Assembly: GCA_944989445.1 (NCBI GenBank)
Contig: CALYLW010000315.1
Location: 1 to 64,000, forward strand
Direction: 5' to 3'
DNA length: 64,000 nucleotides
DNA from: Ampullaceana balthica
Lineage: Eukaryota > Mollusca > Gastropoda > Lymnaeidae
This document shows, piece after piece, positions 46,627 through 57,744 of the stretch. How positions within the stretch are numbered: position 1 is the first letter of the stretch; the number at the start of each line of letters is the position of its first letter. The notes beneath the pieces were generated by a model that saw only the letters and a list, made by a program, of their open reading frames with translations, searched no databases and was not told the DNA's origin. A program made the translations under genes and the position numbers.

Positions 46627-47437
46627 CTAGTTTATCTTTAAAATCAAGTTGCCAGTTGTACCAGTGTTGTTGATGATGTCATTCTGAGCTTTGTCAGCAT
46701 CATCAAGTTTATAAGTTTTTCCTACTTGAGGTACTAGCCATCCTGTCTTCTGTCCTGCCTCAAGAGCAGCATGCATCTGTGTCCACTCATTCTAGGGAAG
46801 TATGGAATAAACACAATGGCAATAGGAACATATATATATTTTTTTTTATATTTTTTTTTCAATGAGATTTAAATACTTAAAATATATACAAACCTTATAG
46901 TCTGCCATCTGATTTTTAAAAGAATTCAATTCTCATGGCATATCTGTTGCACATTAATTCTTCAAATATTTTCTATCTTTGCTCTCCTAGTGGATAGGAG
47001 CCTTAGGACATAATTGCCAGAGTTCACCTCCCTACTATTAAAGACACGGTTGGCACTGAGGCCCTCCTAAAGTGAGCGCAGTAAACAATATCACTTTCTC
47101 TATTAATACATTCACAATAAAATGGTTTTGAGTGCTTAGTTACAATGTAATTTATACTTTTCTTTGCAATAAGTGCAACTAACTAAAGGAAATGGAGAGA
47201 GGTCATCGCCTTCTGGACGGGTTTAGAGAGCATCTGAACTATATCTTTCAACGGGCCCTATGACCTGTTTCTAAACTATGTTAACATTGCTAAACATAAT
47301 GAGATCAATTACATTGCAGATATTGTCTTATTTTACACAAAGAACTCACCAAATACATTTTAAATGGGAAATATGATTAATAACTTTTCAGGGCGCAGGG
47401 CGTTGAAATAGGAGTGTATGAACCAAGTGAACAATGC

Positions 47438-47580
47438 TATATAGCTGTTGGGGTTGTTTTTATATGGCTGTTGGGGTTGTTTTTATATAGCTGTTGGGGT
47501 TGTTTTTATATAGCGGTTGGGGTTGTTTTTATATAGCTGATGGGGTTGTTTTTATATAGCTGTTGAGGTTGTTTTTGTTT
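47438..47580. repeat. 23-24-bp tandem repeat, intron 7 of copy B
   Basis: About six copies of ATATAGCTGTTGGGGTTGTT TTT. No further signal in the surrounding intron 7 sequence (46792-48089) apart from the 30-bp array below. Confidence 0.9.
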
Positions 47581-47858
47581 TTTTTATTTATCATTATTTT
47601 GTTTTTAATTGTGGCAATGATTTCTGTGCTTTGTTTTTTTAAGTGACCTCTATTTTGTTATCTCCACTTGATAAATTTTTAATATAATAAGTAAATTAAA
47701 TAAACATACATTTTTGTTAGTTAGTACAGATGAAGGTATTTGCCTAAACATTTACCAATTTATACCGGCTATATTAAAGCTATTGACTAAATTAATTAAT
47801 TGATTTATGGGTGCCGTTTATTTGTGTCTCTTTCAATCTCTGTTTAATGACATAGTTC

Positions 47859-48010
47859 ACCATAGCACATACAGTTGAACTCAATAATACCATAGCACAT
47901 ACAGTTGAACTCAATAATACCATAGCACATACAGTTGAACTCAATAATACCATAGCACATACAGTTGAACTCAATAATACCATAGCACATACAGTTGAAC
48001 TCAATAATAT
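47859..48010. repeat. 30-bp tandem repeat, 5 copies, intron 7 of copy B
   Basis: Unit ACCATAGCACATACAGTTGA ACTCAATAAT, virtually identical copies. It lies about 80 bases downstream (in the transcript) of the defective exon 7 donor. Confidence 0.95.
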
Positions 48011-48446
48011 CATAACCTACTTGAAAGTCATGATTATCCTTAAATAACATCATATTTCATAAATCATATGATGATATCAATAGCCTCGGCTCTGTTGATG
48101 TCATTAGTGCTACACCCAAGATGCTGCTTTCTTTGAACATACTCAAACGAGGATGTATCTCAATAGAACCCCTGCAGCCAATCACCTGGTGTTAACAAAA
48201 AACACTTCCGTATAAAGACATTGACATCAGTAGCTTTCATTCAAGGGCTTAACAAAACCTAAATCATATGTATGCATATAAACATGCCCCTCAGTGCTAC
48301 ACATATAACCCCTTATAGTCACATCGTTGAGCATCCTAATGAATAGACACTTGTAAATATCAAACCTAAATAAAATGCGGGTATAGAATATTAAGATGAT
48401 AGAATTTAGAAGATATTTGTATAAAAAACATTTAAAGGATGCTGGG

Positions 48447-48540
<94 letters not shown>

Positions 48541-48541
48541 T
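48447..48541. repeat. CT microsatellite, intron 6 of copy B
   Basis: About 45 uninterrupted CT dinucleotides, then ATCT tetranucleotides. Confidence 0.98.
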
Positions 48542-49017
48542 CCTCTATCTCCCCCATATCTCTCCCTTTCTTTCTGAACTGGAAACAGTATATACGCTGG
48601 AGTGCTTTACACGGTGATAATTAGGATAAAGTGATTGACACTTTTACAGCTTTAAGGACTTGAAAAGAAAACGTTCAACTAATGTGTTTTTTGTTTTTGT
48701 CATTGCTATACAGTGCATTTATTCTTTTTTTAACAAAACAAACAAAAACATCCATTGGTAGCACCATGACTTTACTGTACTGGGTGACAAAAAATAAAGT
48801 TCCACAACAGCTTTTTATTATAATCTTACTTGTCAACATAATCCTCCTTCTCACAACCTTCTTTCTCACAACCTTCCTGTACACAATTTTCCCTCTCATT
48901 ACACTTCTACCTGTCATCAAAATCCTCCTTAAAATCATTCCCATAACAATCTTCCCTATTATTTCAATCCTCAATCCCATCACAATACTTTTTATTATTA
49001 AAATCATTCCCCTCATC

Positions 49018-49560
49018 ACATTTCAGCCTATAACTTACCACTATCCTACCTTCCATCACATTTCAGCCTATAACTTACCACTATCCTACTTCTCATCACA
49101 TTTCTGCCTATAACTTACCACTATCCTACCTTCCATCACATTTCTGCCTATAACTTACCACTATCCTACCTTCCATCACATTTCAGCCTATAACTTACCA
49201 CTATCCTACCTTCCATCACATTTCAGCATATAACTTACCACTATCCTACCTTCCATCACATTTCTGCCTATAACTTACCACTATCCTACCTTCCATCACA
49301 TTTCAGCCTATAACTTACCACTATCCTACCTTCCATCACATTTCAGCATATAACTTACCACTATCCTACCTTCCATCACATTTCTACCTATAACTTACCA
49401 CTATCCTACTTCTCATCACATTTCAGCCTATAACTTACCACTATCCTACCTTCCATCACATTTCAGCATATAACTTACCACTATCCTACCTTCCATCACA
49501 TTTCTACCTATAACTTACCACTATCCTACTTCTCATCACATTTCAGCCTATAACTTACCA
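49018..49560 (-). repeat. 40-bp minisatellite carrying 14 copies of the exon 6 splice donor, copy B
   Basis: TAACTTACCACTATCCT recurs at exact 40-bp steps from 49031 to 49551 (14 copies); the last is the authentic end of exon 6. On the minus strand every unit reads ATAGTG then GTAAGTTATAGG, identical to the real exon/donor junction. Paralog C has just the authentic junction plus a partial unit lacking the GT (59260-59300). Variation among units is confined to CAGCCTA/CTGCCTA/CTACCTA/CAGCATA and CCTTCCAT/CTTCTCAT. Use of any decoy donor would add multiples of 40 nt and meet a TAG in the first unit. Confidence 0.92.
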
Positions 49561-49964
49561 CTATCCTCCCTCTAAAGTTGACCAAGTTGATGTCATTCTG
49601 TAGATTGACGTTGGCTAACATCTCAAGGACAATGTCCACTCCTCCACCAACTGCCTTCTGTAGATTAGAATAATCAAATGATACAGTATACAATTACTTT
49701 CAAGCATATTAAGTGATACAAAGTTTGGGTTGAAAAATTACTTCTCTTTTGCCGTCCTTTTTCTTTATGATTCTTTACATATTCATATATTAAAAAGAGT
49801 GTTTACAAAATGTCAACTCCGTAGCCTCTATCAAGACATCTAAAATTGTTCAAATTAATTGACCTCAACATACATGTACCTACTTGCAAAATCTTACAGC
49901 ACAAAGTCTTCCAAGTGTTACTCTCTGTGTATAAATGCATCAATCCTTTTTGTGCTTACCAGAG

Positions 49965-50405
49965 TTATTGTTTTATCTTATCGTATCTTATCTGTTTACA
50001 GACGCTCCTTCTATACAGAAGATTATTGCGTCCTACGCTTATCTATGGTTTGTGTTTAGTCCTGCATTTTTATTAGAGATTTAAATGCTGATAAAGTGTT
50101 GGTTTTCCTGGATTCTTCAGGCAATCCATTCCACGCCCGAATTCCGGACGGGAAGAAGGAAAACTTGTATGTGTTTGTTCTTGCATACGGAATAAGAAAG
50201 GTGTTTTTATCCTTATGTCTATCTGAGGGTTGTATTAAGTTATCTTTGTGTTGTATTTCTAAATTAGAATTAATTGCTTTATGTATGATTACTACTTTGC
50301 TCTTTGTTCTTCTATCCTCTAGTGTTTCAAGGTTTAATTATTTAACTAATGGTGTTATTCTTGTCAGTTTCGAATATTCTCCAGTAATGAATCTGTGTGA
50401 ACACA
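49965..50405. repeat. Dispersed repeat, uninterrupted copy, intron 5 of copy B
   Basis: Matches the MITE-split copy at 25752-26830 and provides its empty site (GTGTTTTTATCCTTATGTCT). A 104-codon frame crosses it without a recognisable domain. Confidence 0.7.
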
Positions 50406-50553
50406 ATTAATGTTTTATGCTCATCTACGGTATTAAAGGTAAATTTTCTAGTTTTAAAGTTACATATTAGTGTTACTGTTACATGTATGCCAATTTATTG
50501 TTATTGTTATACAAGTAACAGTATTATAGCTATACATGTACCAGTACTATACT

Positions 50554-50691
50554 CTATGGCGGATTAAGGGGGTGCTGATTGGGCTAAAGCCATGGGCCCC
50601 CAATGATCTAAGGGCCCCAAACTTACTATATTGTATAATAAATGTGACTGGACCAGGCCCCGGTTGGGATTGCAATCTTAATCCGCCCCTG
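50554..50691. mobile_element. hAT MITE, 138 bp, 17 bases from the exon 5 donor of copy B
   Basis: Right end CTTAATCCGCCCCTG; left end CTATGGCGGATTAAG matches its complement at 12 of 15 bases. Perfect 8-bp target duplication ACTATACT at 50546-50553 and 50692-50699. Exon 5 of copy B ends at 50711 with its donor at 50709-50710. Copy C lacks the insertion, so it came after the B/C duplication. Confidence 0.85.
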
Positions 50692-52567
50692 ACTATACTT
50701 ATGCAAGTACCAGTATTTGCTCCTGATATCCTTGCTCTCTGTGGTTGAACACAAAATCTGCACCATTCTGTTTGACTAGCTCTTCTCCTTCTTTGGATCC
50801 TGCTGTTCCTATAATACGTAGACCATTAGCTTTGCCAAACTGAACTGCTGCCAGACCCACCTAGAAGGCAAATATAAAAACTTATTAGAAAAAAACATAC
50901 TGTAGATTTTGTTCTAAATTCTATGTAAGTTTCTTTTAAGACTTTAAAATGTATTATGCTGTTTGACATAGAAAGAGCTGACAAATTTAGGTAGGTTTTT
51001 TTTTCTATTAATGTCTTAATACTGTTAACAAATTATGCATTGAATCGTCTGGTCACAAATGTTTAGAATTATTTTTAAAAAAATAGAAGTAAGTTTACTT
51101 GAATAAATCATAAGGTCCATTATGAATAGCTACTATTCTTTTTAAGTGAACAATGATGTGATCTGATGTATCAATTAATTTATAAATACTTTTACGGTTG
51201 TTTTATATAAGATCTTTAAAGAACGTATACAGTTATTTATAAGTCAATTGAAGAGACTTTAAAAGTTTCAAAGATTCCACAGGTTTTGAGTTTTATTATT
51301 TTTATTAATCTCAGTTTAAGATTGGCTTTTATTACTGCTCCACTAGCACCATGAACTAAAACAGTTTCTCCTGGTTTAGCTTGGGCCCTGGAAAATATAT
51401 TATTATAATGCATTTTTTAATCAACAATAATTACGGGAAGGTTAATAGGGATACCGTGCTGGTCATTTCTGGATGAGGATAAGAGAAGACTTTTAAGATA
51501 TCTTTTTAAATACACGAAACTGTAATAGCTAAAACATCGATACTTTTGTTATTCCTACATTAGAGATATTTTTATAGCATCTATAATGAAAATATTTATA
51601 TTGAACCTATAATTACTGAAATACAAATAATTATCATGTCATTACAATTCTAATATTTATGTTTACCTGTAAATACTGTAATGCGGTATAAGTAAAATAG
51701 AGACGTGTAATTTATCCACGTAGTTACTGTATGCAGCTATTTGTTGCTCAAGTAATTACTGTAATACTAAAATAATACATTGTATATGAAATAAATATCA
51801 CTAAGTTTTTTCCTGTAAAACAGATATTTAAAGGGTACCTGTAAGATTGCTACTATTTTGTAAACAACACAAATATTTATGTTTTTACCTGAAGTAGAGA
51901 GCCTTGTAAGCTGTGTAGTAAGGCACACCTAGTCCAGCTCCTTGCTCAAAGCTCAGCTTGTCATCAAGACGGGCAACATACTGGACATTGGCTGTGGCAT
52001 ATTCTGCATTACGTTCCACTTGTTGTCATCATGGTAAACACCCTGTCACCTTTCTACAACCAACAAATTGTCCACATTAATATAATAGTTTATTTTACAA
52101 GAAAAAGGACAAAATATAATATCAGTTACAAGTTTCAGATTATTTATTACTTGTTTAAAAAATTTATATTCCCTAATTATGTTAAATGATTACAAAGGAA
52201 ATCCCTCAAATAAAGTTTTGTTCTAAAACTAGCCATGTGCAAGAGTTCTGGAGTTTTTCTATGGGGATATCCTTTAAAAAAACTATATTTGTCCCAAAAT
52301 AAATTAACTTTGAAATTATAAAGAGAAGAACAAACCTTGAATTTTGTAACACCTGGTCCTACATCCTCAACAATATCTGCAGAGTCCTGCCCAGGTGTAT
52401 AAGGTAATGTAGGGAAACGTGAGAAATTCCCTGTTCGAATGTAGGTATCCACAGGGTTGACACCTGCTGACAGAACTTTTATGAGGACCTGGATAGGAAA
52501 TATATTATCAGGATTTTTTCTAATAATCTTAATTCTAGTTCTAAAATTTAATATACTAGATACGACC

Positions 52568-52870
52568 TGCAGCGTACCATACGCCGCAGACTTGCTCATG
52601 TATAGTGGAAAGAACGGGGGAAAATAATGGACATTAACGGCAGAACTAAGCAATTAAAACAACGCGAGTGAAAGTTGGGGTGGGGGAGACCGCCGACGCA
52701 TATTTGGCCTAGAGACATGCGCACTGCGGTTGTTGTTACCTGCCCCCCACCCTGCACCACCCTCGCTTGCCAACCATAAACTGTGATTGGTCGACCCTAG
52801 CGAGGGTCAATCGTCATGCTTATTTGCTCGTGTCTTGTGCTTGTCCTAATTTCTGGTGAATTATATATAG
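52568..52870. repeat. Dispersed repeat, about 300 bp, intron 1 of copy B
   Basis: Second member of the family described at 42275-42560. Absent from intron 1 of copy C, so inserted after the B/C duplication or lost in C. Confidence 0.7.
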
Positions 52871-53222
52871 AGACATATTAATATTACGGAAATGCTGATA
52901 TAACAAGGTAACATGCATAGTAGTTTGACATCTATTTTGATAAATAAAGAATTTAACTTTCTTTGTGTACCTAAATTGTACACTTGTCACATAATTAAAG
53001 ATGCTTTTTGCTATTAAAAACTATGGCATTTTTTAAAAATAGTTTTTAATTACAATTACAATAAATATATTTGTTTTCTTTTTAACACATAAAAATGGAT
53101 ACTGACTTACACAATTTTTTTTTAATTCCTACCTCATTTGCTGCAGGAGTTGGTACTGGAATATTGGTCTCAAGTTTCAGGTTTTCTGGGCCCCCAAACT
53201 TTGCAACTCTGATTGCTCTCAT

Positions 53223-54560
53223 GATTGGTTGGCTGAGACGACTTAAACTCATTCAGAACCTTCAAAAAAATGAAAACATGCTACTGAAATATTTTTAGAA
53301 TGTTATAAATAGTTTTGTAATGGCATTAAATATCCCATGATGTATTTTAAAGTACAGCCAACTATCAGGTACATAAAGCAAAGTGGTGAAGTAAGACTAA
53401 AACTCAGCTGGATGCTTAAAATTTTCCAACAATTTTCAGATCTGGAAGTTACTATTAAAAGTCCAATAAAATATGCTATATAAGCTTTGGTGAATGAAAT
53501 ATGTTTGTATCTGTGTATCGAAAGATAAACTAAGATCATGTTGTTTCGTTACACTTAATATTTCAGTCACATACATACATATTTATAGATATGAAAAAGC
53601 ACGAGAAAAATAATTTTATAGAGAATATATCAGTAACTGAAACTTAATCTTGGTTAATTTATACCAGCTCAACACATTTAATTAAAAACCTTCTTTGACT
53701 TGCTGATCAATTCAACATAATGAAATTTCAAATTCAAAATAGATCGAGTCAACACATTGCTTATTTACATATTGGCTGGAAGGTATACCTGTACCTGACT
53801 TTCTCCACCGGCATTAAATTTGTCAGTATTAAAGGACTCAATCGTCTTAGGGACCTAACTTAAGGTTTAGGTGTATACATCTTCATCAAACTATGGCCTT
53901 AATATTCCTCCCATATACAAAAATGTTCCAGCTTAAAATATGTACTTTTATGTTTATTTTACTGTAATTAAAATTGTGATGTACTTGAGTGTCATATAAA
54001 GAGAACTTCTCTCTAATTCTTTATCAATGAACACTAAAAAAACAACTTCCTAACTGTAATCTTATCAAAGTAAACTGAAGAAAATTTAGGTAAATTTTAT
54101 AGTTCTGAAGCGATAGCCTGTTACACTAACTTTTACAGTTTTCAAAACACAATAACCTAAAGATAAATGATGTCTATTTATTTATTTTTTTAGAATTTAC
54201 TGTAAAGAAATGTAAAAATACCATGTGGAGATTTTAAAAAGTCTAACATATAATCACTGAATTCTTTATTGTGGGTAAAAGAAAATATTTAAATGAAGAG
54301 TGCTTGCATACAGACACATATGATATTTATTCTGTATTACTATGCATAAGATCTTTTTTAAAAGGAAGGAGTTCTCAATGACCCACTCCATCTCTACCAA
54401 GTACTCAGTAGTTTATTGATACATGAGTCAGATAAACTCAACAGAAAAAAGCACACAATTTGCAATTCAGAATGACTTAGCAATTTTTCAGTGGTTAATA
54501 GTCAGAAGCATTGTTGTTCCTCCAGTGTACAAACCACTAGAATATAATAAAATTATCATT
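53223..54560 (-). promoter_or_regulatory. Upstream region of copy B, homologous to that of copy C
   Basis: Several blocks are shared in order with 62684-63560: TTGCTTATTTAC, TGGCTGGAAGGT (C: TAGCTGGACGGT), CATCAAACTATGGCCTTAAT and GCAATTCAGAATGACT. The duplicated segment therefore reaches about 1.2 kb upstream of the ATG and probably contains the promoter. No TATA box assigned. Confidence 0.5.
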
Positions 54561-57500
54561 ATAACATTCTTTTATAAAATTTTATACTATATAATTTTTA
54601 CCAGTGAGCTAAAATAACGTGAAGAGAAACTGGGCGCAAATTAAAGATACTTACTTACTGGAAGTTAAAACATCTATAAAGTATAAAGATGAAATTTATT
54701 TTTATGTTTCTCTAAAACAAGGGCCAACTCTTATTTAATGAACCTTTGGAAGAAAAAAAAACTTGAGCAAAATTATTTCCCTTCAACATGTAACTTTTAC
54801 ACTTTCAACTGGTGTGTTCCTCTGATGAGAGTTTAGATTTAATTTCTTGAGGGTTAGAATTGTTAATACATTTATATGACTTTATCTGGAGCGATACGGT
54901 CTATGGACAAGTAGCAGACACACAGAGACTGAAAGACATGTATTTAACAATCGCAGTTCACTGTAGTTTTCACCAGGAAATACATTTGGAGAAATTAAAG
55001 TACAATCATGATAATTTTCAGACTTTGGTCCAACTAAAATATTCAAAAGGTAACAATACTATCCACGGATCATGTGCAAGTGCAATATCAATCAATGTGA
55101 TTTGTAACATTTGTTTTCAAACGTTGTTAGGGGGAGACGTAGTATATGACCCAATAATGCTGTGGCTTTATTTTGTTTTATTTCAAAAATGTTTTCTTTT
55201 GTTTTTATCAGTATTGTTGTTTTTTTTTCTTCTTTTTTTTTAAACTTCCCAATACATGTGTATTGCCTTTTTGTGCGATTTTTGTGGATATTCCGTTTGT
55301 TTCACAATATATATTTCCCCCTTGCTGGAATGTTAGTCTAACCATATACATTTTTTTTCAATAGTTCCCTCTTTTCTGTGTTATACCATCCTGTTCTTTT
55401 TACTGAAATCTGTTTGTTATTTCAATTATGATCCTTTTTTGGGGGGTTACATACTCCTTCAGTTTTCCTATTGCTCTTCCTCATAAGTAATTGCCATATT
55501 TAGTTTTGATTAGCTGTCTTCCATGAATAGTATTTCTTTGATACTCAACAGTTAGCACTTTTCTAGGTGGAAAGACATACTCCAATGAGATTTCCATTTT
55601 TGTAATTCATCTGATTTTTGTAAGTTTTTCGCTATCTTGTTCTAATTTTTTTTATACATTATACAATCCTTAGCAAGTAATCTAAAAAAATTTAAGGTGC
55701 AGTAGGCAAAATCTTTTCTAAATTTGCTCTGATCATTAAATTGTGAAAAAATTTCTGAACAACTGATACAATATATGAATTTTAAATTTGTTCCCTTGAA
55801 TGAATCACGGTTTAAAACCATTATTTACCCATAACTAAGTTATATATCTTTAAAGGAGGTCATAATGATATAAAACTATTACAATGTTATAGAAATATTT
55901 TCAGTTTTAAAAAATAATCTTAATGTTATGTTTCTCCACCACGAAAATAGTGGATATTTTTGAAATTTATTTTTTAAACATTTTTTATTATTTAATTTTT
56001 ACAAATTATCTTAAAAAACATGTGCATGTTAAAAAATTATTCTGAAAACTGGTCTTTTATTTAATAAAAATTGGTTATGAATTTTTAAAAATTTTTTACT
56101 GGCTAGTTTTGACTTGTATTTGGAAATCTCAAGTTTCCCAAATATAGCTCATTAAAGTCAACTAAAAAAACTTAGTTTAAGGTTTTCTACTTCTTGCTTA
56201 TACTTAAAAGCCATTGCTGTTACATTTTTCAAAAAAAAATGTCTCTGGGTTTGAGTCTTTTTGCTTTTCTAAAATGATGTCTACACCAAAAAACAGGTTG
56301 AAACTCTAATTTTTTTTCTATTTGAATCTACCAAATAAAATTTATGAAAATCGAGTCCTTTCACCAATTTTAAACGTCATACTTTTTTTTAGTCTTTTGA
56401 CTGTTCTTTCTTTATAACAGACAACTTTTTTGTTAGGTTTTAAAACTTACTAAAGTAATAATTAAGGCATAAAATACTTTGTGATTATTTCATTTTTCTA
56501 ATATATATTTAACAAAATTAATAACAATTTTTTTTTAATAAAACACAAAAAATTAAACAAATCATTTTTAAAATAACAATTTAATTAAAAGAAAAAAAAT
56601 GGCAGTTAAATTTATAATAATAATAATTGATAATTTATATAGCGCTGTATCCCAGCAAGGGAACCGGGCTCACAGCACTTTACATGGAGATCATAACATA
56701 CATATAATAATTAAATAACCATTCATACCATAATAACAACATACAGGACAGTATCATTACACATAAGCTACGTTAATCATTAAAAGAAATGTTGTTTCAT
56801 TAATTTTGTAAATACATTTTGAAAAGATGCATCTTAAGTGCAGTCTTGAAGGACTTGGTAGTTGGAATTCTACGGATGTGTAATGGTAGAGAATTTCATT
56901 GTTTGGCTGCACAAAAAGAGAATGACCTTTCGCCAAATGTTTTAGTTCGTGTCTTAGGAACACAGAGAATACAATAGTTAAGTAAATATTTTCACCTTTA
57001 TTTGATTTTTTATAGCAATGATAGACCATAAAAAGTTAATGAAGAGTCAATCAATGAAATAATGACAGTGAACTCAAATAAACTCTGTTGGCAGGGACAA
57101 TATTTTATGAAAGTTTTAACTATGGACTAGGGAATCATTATTTAACTGATTCCAAAATTGTAAGAAACACTTTTCTTGCTACTTGTTCAGATTTTCTTAA
57201 AAGTTTATTATCGTAGCAAAGAAAAATTTGCATTTTTATTTAGTTTCAGTAGTACAATTTTTTTTAAATTACCAAATACAACTTAAGGTAAAGTAAAAAT
57301 TGAGGGACACACTTTGGCTTCATAATTTTTGCAGTGTGAGTGTGAGCATGGTTAACAAATGAGAATACTTCAGGATTTATAGCAAAACCTTTTTGTAATT
57401 CTGAAGACCACACCGAGTTAACTACTAATGGATAAAGTTGAACAGCTAAAGGTCAATAGACTGCCCAAGTTACCTATGTTTATGGAAAACAGCAAGATTC

Positions 57501-57744
57501 AAAAACTCTTTTTAGAATTAGAAATCAATTGTATAATATTAGATGCAATTATCAATTATAATTTTTTTTTCAATTTTTAAGTTATATGTTCGGTTTCAAA
57601 TTTCATAGAGATTAATTCTCATTTAGATAAGATTTTGAGAAGTTTTTAAAAAAAATATTCTTCTCTAACTACGCAAACTTAGATATAAATGAATACAAAT
57701 GACCTCCCCAGCTGAATTTATGGCAATAACAAAACATTTCATCT
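54561..57744. other. Intergenic region between copies B and C
   Basis: Very AT-rich with many T runs. The short open frames at 54860-55364 have no recognisable domain. One dispersed repeat at 56625-57030 is annotated separately. Confidence 0.5.
56625..57030. repeat. Dispersed repeat with ATATAGCGC head
   Basis: Starts after an AATAATAATAA run with TTTATATAGCGCTGTATCCC and GGCTCACAGCACTTTACAT, a head seen in dispersed repeats of many invertebrates. The rest contains GGTAGAGAATTTCATTGTTT and GGCTGCACAAAAAGAGAATG. A 90-codon minus-strand frame here is incidental. Family not named with certainty. Confidence 0.5.

Larger units (their letters stand above)
46627..53222 (-). pseudogene. CRYZ-like: CRYZ-like copy B, probable pseudogene (frameshift and lost splice donor)
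   Basis: Eight exon equivalents on the minus strand: 53133-53222, 52336-52488, 51889-52053, 51336-51387, 50711-50860, 49559-49657, 48090-48185, 46627-46791. They encode [69 protein letters not shown] and [12 protein letters not shown], closest to copy C. Exon 3 is 165 bp against 164 in A and C: one extra base gives an in-frame TAA at 52009-52011 (codon 96), then a shifted frame. Exon 7 ends GAG followed by CC instead of GT, and reading on meets a stop within 12 codons. Its introns are loaded with minisatellites and a MITE. It shares intron and upstream sequence with copy C, so it is a recent tandem duplicate. Assembly error could explain the single-base insertion but hardly the donor loss as well. 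Confidence 0.85.

Noticed and set aside
48675..49113. Open frames of 114 and 143 codons overlapping intron 6 of copy B
   Set aside because: Low-complexity pyrimidine-rich intron sequence running into the 40-bp array.
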